Assembly: GCA_964558665.1 (NCBI GenBank)
Contig: CAZLFA010000036.1
Location: forward strand, 1 to 39,574
Length of the DNA stretch: 39,574 bases
DNA from: CAZLFA01 sp964558665
GTDB lineage: Bacteria > Desulfobacterota > Syntrophia > Syntrophales > PHBD01
Reading direction: 5' to 3'
The notes under the pieces were generated by a model. The model saw only the letters and a list, made by a program, of their open reading frames with translations. It did no database searches and was not told the origin of the DNA. Positions 17,865 to 26,709 of the stretch are shown piece by piece (the stretch's first letter is position 1; every line of letters begins with the position of its first letter). A program made the position numbers and the translations under genes.

Positions 17865-18886
17865 AATTAAATGTTTTGAAAAGAAAAATGAAAATTATCC
17901 GCATTGCATTTTTATTGATATTTTTTTTGTTTCAATCACAGACAGGTTCAGCGCAAGACCAGATAGTGCGGATCGGCTTTGTGGGAGACATCATGGTCGA
18001 CATGCTGCCTGGAGATCTGATAAAAAAAGGACTGGACCCTTTTGCCGCGTTTGCTGAGAATCTCAAGTCCTGTGATATAAACATCGGGAATTTAGAAACA
18101 CCGGTTGCATCAGGCGGCACCCCCCTGGATAAGCCTTATATTTTCCGGGCATCTCCCGCTGTTGTGCCGGTTTTAAAACGTTATTTTCACGCCGTGTCGC
18201 TGGCAAACAATCATTCGGGAGATTTCGGCCCAAGCGCTTTAGTAGAAACCTTTCAAAATCTGAAAAATCACAAGCTTGACTACTTCGGCGCCGGCCATAA
18301 TTTAACGGAAGCACATACCCCGCTCATCATTGAACGAAAAGGGCTGCGTTTCGCCATTCTTGGATACAACGAATTCATGCCGAGGCAGTTCGAAGCAGGC
18401 GCGAGCAGGCCGGGAGTTGCCTGGAGTTCCGAAGATGAACAGGTAATCGGGGATATCAAAAGGGCGATAAGGCAGTACCGCGCAGATATTGTGATCGCTT
18501 ATATGCATTGGGGCTGTGAAGACGAACCGCTTCCGGATGAAAGGCAGAAAGCCATGGCCCGCAAAATGATCGATGCCGGTGCCGCCATCGTGACAGGCAG
18601 CCATCCGCATACCCTTCAAACGGTCGAATACTACAAGGGGGGCCTGATTGCATACAGTCTGGGCAACTTTGTATTTGACGACTATAACGATGATGCAGGC
18701 CGCACCGGCTGGCTGCTGCGATTAAATTTTGACCGTAAAGGCCTTCTCAGTTGGGACACCATAGTGTCTTATATAGATCCTAAAACCGGTTTCCCGAATC
18801 CCGTGCTGAATGTGAAAAGCCCCTGCGGAAACAGGCAAAGCGCCGCTATCGGTTCCTGTGCTGCAGGCAAACCGCTGAAAGAATGA
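17861..18886 (+). CDS. CapA-family (poly-gamma-glutamate synthesis type) metallophosphoesterase
   Basis: A 341-residue CapA-like protein. After a signal peptide (hydrophobic IRIAFLLIFFLFQ, cleavage near SAQ) come family motifs FVGDIMVD, GNLETPVA, SLANNHSGDFG, LGYNEF, YMHWGCED and GSHPHTLQ, ending with AYSLGNFVFDD. These supply the Asp, Asn and His metal ligands of a calcineurin-like fold. CapA proteins are linked to polyglutamate capsule attachment, but many relatives have unknown substrates. An internal ATG at 17888 could be the real start, since the signal sequence begins there. It is coupled to the preceding lipoprotein gene. Confidence 0.85.
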   Translation: MKLNVLKRKMKIIRIAFLLIFFLFQSQTGSAQDQIVRIGFVGDIMVDMLPGDLIKKGLDPFAAFAENLKSCDINIGNLETPVASGGTPLDKPYIFRASPAVVPVLKRYFHAVSLANNHSGDFGPSALVETFQNLKNHKLDYFGAGHNLTEAHTPLIIERKGLRFAILGYNEFMPRQFEAGASRPGVAWSSEDEQVIGDIKRAIRQYRADIVIAYMHWGCEDEPLPDERQKAMARKMIDAGAAIVTGSHPHTLQTVEYYKGGLIAYSLGNFVFDDYNDDAGRTGWLLRLNFDRKGLLSWDTIVSYIDPKTGFPNPVLNVKSPCGNRQSAAIGSCAAGKPLKE

Positions 18887-18981
18887 TTTCAACCGTTAAA
18901 TGCCTGCCGCGATAATGCCGCCGGATTCCTGAGCCCCTGATTATCACGCGCATCCTCACATATATAGCCGCCAAAATCCTC

Positions 18982-19010
18982 TTGACACACCAGACACCCT
19001 CTCCTATATT
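18982..19010 (+). promoter_or_regulatory. Near-consensus sigma-70 promoter of the cyanophycin-synthetase-like operon
   Basis: TTGACA at 18982-18987 and TATATT at 19005-19010 are separated by exactly 17 bases. It sits 50 bases before the ABC transporter ATG, and no other good promoter appears in the gaps downstream to 28908. This suggests one transcript for all five genes. Confidence 0.7.
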
Positions 19011-19060
19011 CAAGCCCGCTAAAAAAGGAACCTTTCTCATTCACTTTACAAAATTTAACT

Positions 19061-21355
19061 ATGAAATCCGATGCCCCATCCCCTGCAAACAGAGAAAAAC
19101 TGATGCCCGATCCCTGGCTTGGCGAAGTGCAAAGCCGCCTCGAAGCCGGCGAGACCGTCGAGTCATGGCTGGAGACCGATCTTGACACCCGCCTCCGCTT
19201 TGCCGAGGGTCTGATTATCGTCACCAACCGCCGCCTGCTGGCGCGCAAGCCGGACAACGGCGGTTGGGAAAGCTGGGCTTTCCGCGCCGGACTCACCCTC
19301 GAACAGCACGATCATGCCGGTGTCGGCACGCTGGAACTGGCGGATGCCGGCGGCGGCATTGCCAACTGGCGATACACCATGGGCCGTAACGTGGCTGCAC
19401 TCAACATCCTGCGGACTTTCGACGAGCAGAGCGAAAGCGCCGTTTCCGGCCGGACGGCGGTCAGGACCGATGAGATAATCTGTCCCCGGTGCAAAGCTCT
19501 CCTCGAACCCGGTGTCGAGGAGTGTCCGATTTGCATCAGGGAAACCCAGAAGCCGCCTTCCACCAGGACGCTTTTCCGTTTGTGGCGTTTCGCCAGACCT
19601 TATAAGAAGCAGCTTCTGGCCGGCTTCCTGCTGACCCTGGCCTCCACCGCCGCCACCCTGGTGCCGCCCTACCTGACCATGCCGCTGATGGACAACGTGC
19701 TGATCCCGTTCCAAAACGGCAAGCCCATCGACGTCAGCCTGGTTGCAATCTATCTCGGCGGCCTGCTCGGCGCCGCCCTGCTCGCCTGGGCTTTGTGCTG
19801 GGCCCGCACTTTTATACTGGCCCGGGTATCCGAGCGAATCGGCCGCGACCTGCGCACCACAACCTTCGAACACCTGCTGCAGTTGTCGCTGGAATATTTC
19901 GGCGGCAAGCGCACCGGCGACCTGATGCACCGCATCGGCTCGGAGACGGACCGCATCAACCTCTTCCTCTCAGTGAATCTGCTGGATTTCGCCACGGACA
20001 TGCTGATGATCACTCTCACGGCGGTGATCCTTTTCTCCATCCATCCCTGGCTGGCTCTGGTCACCCTGCTTCCCCTGCCCATTATCGCCTGGCTGATTCA
20101 AATCGTGCGCAACCGCCTGCGCACCGGTTTCGAGAAAGTGGACCGCATATGGGCCGAGGTCACCAACGTGCTGGCCGACGTCATCCCCGGTATCCGCGTG
20201 GTCAAGGCCTTCGCCCAGGAAAATCGCGAGTCCGGGCGTTTCCGTGAAGCAAACCGGCACAATCTGAACCTGAACGACCGCCTCAACAAGACGTGGTCCC
20301 TTTTCGACCCCACCATAACCTTTCTCACCGAAGCCGGTCTGCTGGTGGTATGGGCCTACGGGATCTGGCAAATCAGCAGCGGCGAAATCACCGTCGGCGT
20401 GCTTTCCGCCTTCCTCGCTTACATCAGTCGCTTCTACACCCGGCTCGACTCCATGAGCCGCATCGTCTCCGTGACCCAGAGGGCCGCCGCCGGCACCAAG
20501 CGCATTTTCGACATTCTTGACCACGTTTCCAGCGTGCCGGAACCGGTCAACCCGGTGCATCTAAAGGATGTGCGCGGCGAGATCGAGCTGCGCAATGTCG
20601 GCTTCCGCTACGGCACCCGTCCCGTCACCCGCGACGTCAGCCTGACTATCAGGCCCGGCGAAATGATCGGCCTCGTAGGCCATTCCGGCTCCGGCAAGAG
20701 CACGCTTGTTAACCTCATCTGCCGCTTCTACGACGCAACCGAGGGAGCCGTGCTTATCGACGGCATAGACGTGCGTTCCGTGCCGGTCGCCGAGTTCCGC
20801 CGCAACATCGGCCTTGTGCTGCAGGAGTCGTTCCTCTTCTTCGGCACCATTGCCGAAAACATCGCCTACGGCAAACCGGATGCCACCCGCGACGAAATAA
20901 TCGCCGCCGCCCGCGCCGCCCATGCCCACGAGTTCATCCTGTGTCTGCCCCACGGCTACGACTCACTGGTGGGCGAACGCGGCCAGAGCCTTTCCGGAGG
21001 CGAGCGCCAGCGTATATCGATTGCCAGGGCCCTGCTCATCAATCCGAAGATCCTCATCCTCGATGAGGCCACCTCATCTGTCGATACCGAGACCGAGCAG
21101 GAAATCCAAAATGCCCTGGACAACCTTGTTCGCGGCCGCACCACCATCGCCATCGCCCACCGCCTGTCCACCCTGCGCAGGGCAGACAGGCTGGTTGCCC
21201 TCGACCGCGGCCAGGTGGTAGAAGTGGGCAACCACGACGAGCTGATGGCCAGAGAAGGCCACTACTACCGCCTCTACCAGGCCCAGGCCCGCAACGTCGA
21301 TACCGAACCGGAAACCCCGCAGGCTGTCGGCCAGATGAAGGAACATGCCGCATGA
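19061..21355 (+). CDS. ABC exporter (fused permease-ATPase) with PH-like domain and zinc ribbon
   Basis: A 764-residue half-transporter. The N-terminal 120 residues resemble a bacterial PH-like domain (IIVTNRRLLARKP...). A zinc ribbon follows at about 141-158 (CPRC...CPIC). The six-helix exporter domain (about 180-480) is followed by an ATPase with Walker A GHSGSGKST (about 540), signature LSGGERQ (about 645), Walker B ILILDEATSS (about 665) and H-loop AIAHRL. It would act as a homodimer in the inner membrane. NCBI family naming, as I recall, includes a cyanophycin metabolism-associated ABC transporter, and the context fits that group. The substrate is unknown. The ATG at 19061 lacks a clear ribosome binding site; 19103 is an alternative. 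Confidence 0.9.
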   Translation: MKSDAPSPANREKLMPDPWLGEVQSRLEAGETVESWLETDLDTRLRFAEGLIIVTNRRLLARKPDNGGWESWAFRAGLTLEQHDHAGVGTLELADAGGGIANWRYTMGRNVAALNILRTFDEQSESAVSGRTAVRTDEIICPRCKALLEPGVEECPICIRETQKPPSTRTLFRLWRFARPYKKQLLAGFLLTLASTAATLVPPYLTMPLMDNVLIPFQNGKPIDVSLVAIYLGGLLGAALLAWALCWARTFILARVSERIGRDLRTTTFEHLLQLSLEYFGGKRTGDLMHRIGSETDRINLFLSVNLLDFATDMLMITLTAVILFSIHPWLALVTLLPLPIIAWLIQIVRNRLRTGFEKVDRIWAEVTNVLADVIPGIRVVKAFAQENRESGRFREANRHNLNLNDRLNKTWSLFDPTITFLTEAGLLVVWAYGIWQISSGEITVGVLSAFLAYISRFYTRLDSMSRIVSVTQRAAAGTKRIFDILDHVSSVPEPVNPVHLKDVRGEIELRNVGFRYGTRPVTRDVSLTIRPGEMIGLVGHSGSGKSTLVNLICRFYDATEGAVLIDGIDVRSVPVAEFRRNIGLVLQESFLFFGTIAENIAYGKPDATRDEIIAAARAAHAHEFILCLPHGYDSLVGERGQSLSGGERQRISIARALLINPKILILDEATSSVDTETEQEIQNALDNLVRGRTTIAIAHRLSTLRRADRLVALDRGQVVEVGNHDELMAREGHYYRLYQAQARNVDTEPETPQAVGQMKEHAA

Positions 21356-21819
21356 ACGACTTCAACCTGCAATTGGCTCTCGATTCTTTCGGCCGGTTGA
21401 TCCTGACCACCGCTCAGGGCGAAAAAGAAGAAGTTGTGCCGGTGCGCGCCTTTCCCATTGCTTCCCCGGAAGACGCCATTTCCCTGGTCAGCACGGAAGG
21501 CCACGAACTTGCCTGGATCGAACACCTCGCCGATCTTCCCGACAACCAGCGCCGACTCGTGGAGGAAACGCTGGCCAGCCGCGAGTTCATGCCGGAGATA
21601 CACGCCATCAAGTCCGTCTCCAGCATAGCGACTCCCAGCATATGGCAGGTGGACACCGATCGCGGACCATCTTCTCTGGTGCTGGAGGGAGAGGAAGACA
21701 TCCGCCGTCTCTCCCGGACAATGCTTATGATTGCCGACAGCAACGGCATTCATTTCCTGGTGCGTGATCTGACCAGACTGGACCGGAACAGCCGCAGGCT
21801 GCTGGACTTTTTCCTCTGA
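21352..21819 (+). CDS. DUF1854 family protein, cyanophycin-locus associated
   Basis: The 155-residue soluble protein matches DUF1854 (GRLILTTAQGEKEEVVPVRAFPIASP, GHELAWIEHLADLP, LVEETLASREFMPEI, WQVDTDRGPSSLVLEGEEDIR). Its function is unknown. It overlaps the ABC transporter stop by four bases (ATGA), implying tight coupling and probably a complex with the exporter. DUF1854 genes have been reported next to cyanophycin synthetase genes in other proteobacteria (recalled, not searched). No signal peptide or membrane helix is visible, so it probably acts on the cytoplasmic side. Confidence 0.85.
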   Translation: MNDFNLQLALDSFGRLILTTAQGEKEEVVPVRAFPIASPEDAISLVSTEGHELAWIEHLADLPDNQRRLVEETLASREFMPEIHAIKSVSSIATPSIWQVDTDRGPSSLVLEGEEDIRRLSRTMLMIADSNGIHFLVRDLTRLDRNSRRLLDFFL

Positions 21820-21855
21820 TGCAACGCGTCGGAAGCATCACAACAAACGGCATTC

Positions 21856-24093
21856 ATGGATGCCCGAAATGATACTGTTATGAGTAAAATAGACATTGAG
21901 TTCCTGAAGATCGTGCCCCTGCGCGGCCCCAACATGTGGACCTACCGTCCCGTGCTGGAGGCCTGGATCGATATTCACGACCTGGAGGACGCCCCCTCAA
22001 ACACCATCCCCGGTTTCTATGAGCGCCTGTCGGACTGGCTGCCTTCCCTGATTGAACACCGCTGCAGCTACGGGGAACATGGCGGCTTCCTGCGGCGTGT
22101 AAAGGAAGGCACATGGCCCGGCCACATCCTGGAACATGTAACCCTGGAACTGCAGAACCTGGCGGGCCTCCCCGGCGGTTTCGGCAAAACCCGGGAGGTC
22201 AACCGGCGCGGCATTTACAAAGTAGTTGTCCGCGCCTGGCAGGAGGACGTCACCCGCGCCGCCCTGTATGCCGCCCGCGACCTGATTCTGGCAGCCATGG
22301 AGGATCGTCCGTTCGATGTTGCCGGCGCCATCGCAAGACTCACCGACATGGCGGACTCTCTCTGCCTGGGACCAAGCACGGCGTGCATAGTCGATGCCGC
22401 CGAAGGCCGTAAAATCCCCACGGTACGCCTCCTGCCCGGCGGCAATCTGGTTCAGATCGGATACGGCGCCGCCATGCGCCGCATCTGGACAGCGGAAACC
22501 GACCGGACAAGCGCCATCGCCGAAACTATTTCCCGGGACAAGGATCTGACCAAGACACTGCTCTCCTCCTGCGGCGTCCCCGTGCCGGAGGGCCGCGAGG
22601 CGGACAGCGCCGGGGATGCATGGGAAGCCGCTCAGGATATCGGACTTCCCGTATGCGTCAAGCCTGTCAACGGCAACCATGGACGCGGTGTCTTTATCGA
22701 TGTAAAGACCAGGGAAGAAGTGGAAAAGGCCTATTCCGTCGCCCTCGATGAAGGCAGCGGCGTTCTCGTCGAGCGCTCCATCCCCGGAACCGAGCATCGC
22801 CTGCTCATCGTCGGCGGCAAGCTGGCCGCCGCCACCCGCGGCGGCACGGTATGCGTGGCCGGCGACGGCAAATCCACGGTACGGGGGCTGATCGAGACTC
22901 AGATAAATTCCGACCCGCGCCGCGGCGAATCCGAACTGCACCCGCTTTCCTTCATTCTCATAGATTCCGCCGTTGACATGGAACTGACCCGCCAGGGCTT
23001 CGACGCGGAATCGGTTCCGCCAAAAGGCAAGGAAGTCCTGATTCAGCGCACCGACAGCCACGCCTTCGACGTCACCGACGAGGTGCACCCCGATAACGCC
23101 GCCCTGGCCGCCCTGGCCGCCCGCATCGTCGGTCTGGATATCGCCGGCATCGACGTAGTGGCTGAAGAAATCTCCAAACCCCTGATTGAGCAGCGCGGAG
23201 CGATCGTTGAAGTCAACGCCGGCCCCAGCCTGCTCATGCACCTCAAGCCCGCCGTCGGTCAACCCCGCCCGGTAGGCAGGGCCATTGTCGATCACCTTTT
23301 CCCCGAGGGCGAAACGGGACGTATCCCCATCGTCGGCATCTCCGGTTCCAGGGGCAAGACGTCAGTCGCCCGCTGCCTCGGCCATCTGGCTCGTCTGTCC
23401 GGCAAGTACGTCGGCCTCGCCTGCAGCGAAGGCCTCTTCCTGGATCGCCGCCGGGTGCAGAAGACCGACGCCGCCGAATGGGCCGCAGCACGCCGGTTGC
23501 TGATGAACCGCACCGTCGAGATCGCCATACTGGAAAACGGCGCCCGCGCAATTCTCGGCGAGGGACTGGCCTATGACCGCTGTCAGGTGGGCGTGGTGAC
23601 CAACATGGATCCGGAAGAGAAGCACATCGACTTCGCCATCGAGGATGCCGGACATCTTTTCCATGTGCTGCGCACCCAGGTGGATGTCGTCCTCGGGAGC
23701 GGAGTTTCCGTCCTCAATGCGGATGATCCGCAACTGGTGAAAATGGCGACCCTCTCCGACGGAGAAGTGATCTTCTTCGCCCGGGATGATGCCAACCCTG
23801 CGGTGGCAGAACATTGCGCGAAGAGCGGGCGCGCCGTGTTCGTGAATAACGGAGAGATCATGCTGGCCGTCGGCGATACCGCAACATGCCTGGCCCGCCT
23901 GACGGACATTCCCGCCGTACAGCCGGGCAAGGAGCCCTTCCGTATCGACAACACCCTGGCTGCCCTGGCTGCCGCCTGGGCCCTGGGTGTGCCGCCGGAA
24001 CTGCTGGCTGCCGGCATAAAAACATTCGCAAAGGAAGAACTGCAGACCGGAAGAAGCACCGCCGCCGGCAGTAGGCACCGGAAGAAAAACTGA
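21856..24093 (+). CDS. Cyanophycin synthetase-like protein A (short CphA'/CphA2-like)
   Basis: A 745-residue paralogue. The N domain (about 1-165) begins with LRGPNMW and keeps an HxxEH motif at H90-E93-H94, which I recall as the hydrolytic site that makes primers in some CphA1 enzymes. The ATP-grasp domain (about 220-480) is intact: K269 in VKPVNGNHGRG, DPRRGE and EVNAGP. The Mur-ligase domain has Walker A SGSRGKTS (496-503), but the usual TNxxxDHL region reads TNMDPEEKHID. The protein ends before the C-terminal Mur lobe, finishing in a short basic tail. It may ligate Asp or Asp-Arg units without being a full arginine ligase. The start could be 21880; neither start has a good ribosome binding site. 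Confidence 0.88.
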   Translation: MDARNDTVMSKIDIEFLKIVPLRGPNMWTYRPVLEAWIDIHDLEDAPSNTIPGFYERLSDWLPSLIEHRCSYGEHGGFLRRVKEGTWPGHILEHVTLELQNLAGLPGGFGKTREVNRRGIYKVVVRAWQEDVTRAALYAARDLILAAMEDRPFDVAGAIARLTDMADSLCLGPSTACIVDAAEGRKIPTVRLLPGGNLVQIGYGAAMRRIWTAETDRTSAIAETISRDKDLTKTLLSSCGVPVPEGREADSAGDAWEAAQDIGLPVCVKPVNGNHGRGVFIDVKTREEVEKAYSVALDEGSGVLVERSIPGTEHRLLIVGGKLAAATRGGTVCVAGDGKSTVRGLIETQINSDPRRGESELHPLSFILIDSAVDMELTRQGFDAESVPPKGKEVLIQRTDSHAFDVTDEVHPDNAALAALAARIVGLDIAGIDVVAEEISKPLIEQRGAIVEVNAGPSLLMHLKPAVGQPRPVGRAIVDHLFPEGETGRIPIVGISGSRGKTSVARCLGHLARLSGKYVGLACSEGLFLDRRRVQKTDAAEWAAARRLLMNRTVEIAILENGARAILGEGLAYDRCQVGVVTNMDPEEKHIDFAIEDAGHLFHVLRTQVDVVLGSGVSVLNADDPQLVKMATLSDGEVIFFARDDANPAVAEHCAKSGRAVFVNNGEIMLAVGDTATCLARLTDIPAVQPGKEPFRIDNTLAALAAAWALGVPPELLAAGIKTFAKEELQTGRSTAAGSRHRKKN

Positions 24094-24132
24094 CCGGACG
24101 ACTGAACCGGTTTGAAAGATAAAGAGGAATTA

Positions 24133-26700
24133 ATGGAAGTTTCACGAATCAGAGCCCTGCGCGGCCCCAATCTGTGGAGCCGGCACACCGTCATCGAGGC
24201 CATCGTAACATGCAGTGAAGCCGAGCGGTCTCTCGCTACCCTTCCCGGTTTTGAAGCACGCCTGCGGGAGCGCTTTCCGGAGATTGATTTTCTCTCCGCC
24301 GCCGGCAGCGGCGAAGCCGTATCCCTGGCCCATACTCTGGAATATGCCGCCCTCGGCCTGCAGATCCAGGCCGGCTGCCCGGTAACATTCAGCCGCACCG
24401 CGGAAACAATTGACGGCGGCACCTGCCAGGTAGTGGTCGAATACAGTGAAGAGAGTGTCGGGCGGCTTGCCTTTGCTCTGGCCGAACAGCTCGTCAGGAC
24501 CGCTCTCGAAGACAAGCCCTTCGACCTGACCGGCGCCCTGCAGCGCCTTATGACGCTGGATGAAGATGTCCGCCTCGGCCCCTCCACCCGCTCCATCGTT
24601 GAAGCCGCCGTCGCCCGCGGCATCCCTTTCCGACGCCTGACTCAGGGCAGTCTGGTGCAGTTCGGCTGGGGCTGCAAACAGCGCCGCATCCAGGCCGCCG
24701 AGACCGATCTCTCCAGCGCCATCGCTGACGCCATCGCTCAGGACAAAGAGCTGACCAAGCAGCTTCTGCATGCCGCAGGCGTGCCGGTGCCCACGGGCCG
24801 CCCTGTTACCGGCGCCGAAGATGCCTGGGCCGCTGCCGGAAAAATCGGCGCCCCGGTGGTGGTCAAACCGCGGGACGGCAACCAGGGAAAGGGCATTTCC
24901 GTCAATATCCGGACCCGCGAGGAGGTTATGGCGGCTTACAATACAGCCGCTGAAGTCAGCGGCGACATTCTTGTAGAACGCTATCTGCCCGGCCACGACT
25001 ACCGCTTTCTGGTCATCGGCGGCAGGATGATCGCCGCCGCCCGCCGCGATCCGCCGCAGGTGATAGGAGATGGAACGCACACCGTGCGCGAACTGATCGA
25101 CAAAGTGAATGCAGACCCGCGCCGCGGAGAAGGCCATGCCAAGTCTCTCACCAGGGTCGGTTTCGACGACATCGTTCTGGCCTGCCTGGCGATGCAGGGC
25201 TTCAGCGCCGACTCTGTGCCGCCCAAAGGAACCCGCGTCATCCTGCGCAACAACGCCAATCTGTCCAAAGGCGGCACCGCCACAGACGTTACCGACGATG
25301 TCCATCCGGGACTGGCCGCCTGCGCAGAAGCCGCCGCCCGGATTGTCGGCCTGGACATATGCGGCATAGACATGATCTGCGAGACGGTTCTAAAACCCCT
25401 GGAAGAACAGGAAGGCGGCGTAATTGAAGTCAACGCTGCGCCCGGCCTGCGCATGCATCTTTCACCCTCCTACGGCAAGGGCCGTGCCGTGGGTGAAGCC
25501 ATCGTCTCCATGATGTTCAAACCGGGCGACGATGCCCGCATTCCCGTCGTGGCAGTCGCAGGCACCAACGGCAAGACCACGACCACCCGTCTCATCAGCA
25601 GCATCCTGAGCAGGGACGGCAAACGTGTAGGCATGACCTGCACCGACGGGCTCTACATCGACGGCCGGCGTATTGACACCGGTGACTGCAGCGGCCCCAG
25701 GAGCGCCCGCAACGTTCTGCTTCATCCCGACGTGGACGCCGCCGTGTTCGAGACCGCCCGCGGCGGCCTGCTGCGCGAGGGTCTCGGCTTCGACCGCTGC
25801 AATGTGGCCGTGGTTACCAATATCGGCATGGGTGACCACCTGGGCCTCAACTACATAACCACCGTCGATGACATGGCGGTGGTAAAGAGAGTCATCGTCG
25901 AGAATGTGGCCAGGAGCGGCTGCGCCGTACTCAATGCCGCCGATCCCCACGTGGCGGCTATGGCGGCCAACTGCCCGGGCAGCATCATCTACTTCGCCCG
26001 CGACCGTTTTCATCCGGTGATGGCTACCCATCGCGCTCAGAACAGGCAGGTGGTCTATATCGAGGCCGGCTCCATCGTCTGCGCTAAAGGCAGAGACGAA
26101 CACCGCATCGCCCTGGCCGACATCCCCATCACCCGCGGAGGCATGATCGGCTTTCAGATCGAAAATGCCATGGCCGCCGCCGCGGCCGGATGGGCTCTGG
26201 GTTTGCCATGGGACACTATCGCCGCCGGCCTGGAAAGCTTTGTAAGCGATGCCCGGACGACCCCCGGGCGCTTCAACATCTTTAATTACCGGGGCGCCAT
26301 TCTCATCGCCGACTACGGCCACAATCCGGACGCCATCACGGCTCTGGTCAGTGCCGTCGAGACTATGCCGGCCGGGAAGCGTTCGGTGGTCATCAGCGGC
26401 GCAGGTGATCGCCGGTCCGGAGACATAAGCCGGCAGACGGAAATCCTGGGCGATGCCTTCGACGAGGTCATCCTCTACCAGGATGCCTGTCAGCGCGGCC
26501 GCGAAGACGGAGAAGTCCTGGCCCTCCTGCGTGAAGGCCTCAGCGAGGCGGAACGCACCCGCCATATCGAGGAGATTCACGGCGAGTTCCTGGCCATAGA
26601 CAGGGCCCTCAGCCGCCTCGAAAGCGGTGATCTCTGCCTGATACTGATCGACCAGGTGGAAGAGGCCCTGGCACATATCGCCGGGCGTCTCGACGGTTAG
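24133..26700 (+). CDS. cphA: Full-length cyanophycin synthetase B
   Basis: An 855-residue enzyme that would extend (beta-Asp-Arg)n polymer using ATP. The N domain starts IRALRGPNLW. The ATP-grasp domain has K245 in VKPRDGNQGKG, DPRRGE and EVNAAPG, and would activate the backbone for Asp addition. The Mur-ligase domain has Walker A GTNGKTTTT at 477-485, FETARGGLL, TNIGMGDHLG, and the C-terminal lobe with TPGRFN and DYGHNPDA; it would add Arg to the Asp side chain. The N-domain hydrolase motif is degraded to HTLEY (67-71). AGAGGAA precedes the ATG at 24133; an in-frame TTG at 24112 is unlikely. Length is close to cyanobacterial CphA1. Confidence 0.93.
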   Translation: MEVSRIRALRGPNLWSRHTVIEAIVTCSEAERSLATLPGFEARLRERFPEIDFLSAAGSGEAVSLAHTLEYAALGLQIQAGCPVTFSRTAETIDGGTCQVVVEYSEESVGRLAFALAEQLVRTALEDKPFDLTGALQRLMTLDEDVRLGPSTRSIVEAAVARGIPFRRLTQGSLVQFGWGCKQRRIQAAETDLSSAIADAIAQDKELTKQLLHAAGVPVPTGRPVTGAEDAWAAAGKIGAPVVVKPRDGNQGKGISVNIRTREEVMAAYNTAAEVSGDILVERYLPGHDYRFLVIGGRMIAAARRDPPQVIGDGTHTVRELIDKVNADPRRGEGHAKSLTRVGFDDIVLACLAMQGFSADSVPPKGTRVILRNNANLSKGGTATDVTDDVHPGLAACAEAAARIVGLDICGIDMICETVLKPLEEQEGGVIEVNAAPGLRMHLSPSYGKGRAVGEAIVSMMFKPGDDARIPVVAVAGTNGKTTTTRLISSILSRDGKRVGMTCTDGLYIDGRRIDTGDCSGPRSARNVLLHPDVDAAVFETARGGLLREGLGFDRCNVAVVTNIGMGDHLGLNYITTVDDMAVVKRVIVENVARSGCAVLNAADPHVAAMAANCPGSIIYFARDRFHPVMATHRAQNRQVVYIEAGSIVCAKGRDEHRIALADIPITRGGMIGFQIENAMAAAAAGWALGLPWDTIAAGLESFVSDARTTPGRFNIFNYRGAILIADYGHNPDAITALVSAVETMPAGKRSVVISGAGDRRSGDISRQTEILGDAFDEVILYQDACQRGREDGEVLALLREGLSEAERTRHIEEIHGEFLAIDRALSRLESGDLCLILIDQVEEALAHIAGRLDG

Positions 26701-26709
26701 GGAGAAGCA

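Noticed and set aside
22113..23295. Long antisense open frames inside the cyanophycin synthetase genes
   Set aside because: GC-rich codon use leaves other frames open. These have low-complexity translations, no ribosome binding sites and no recognised domains.
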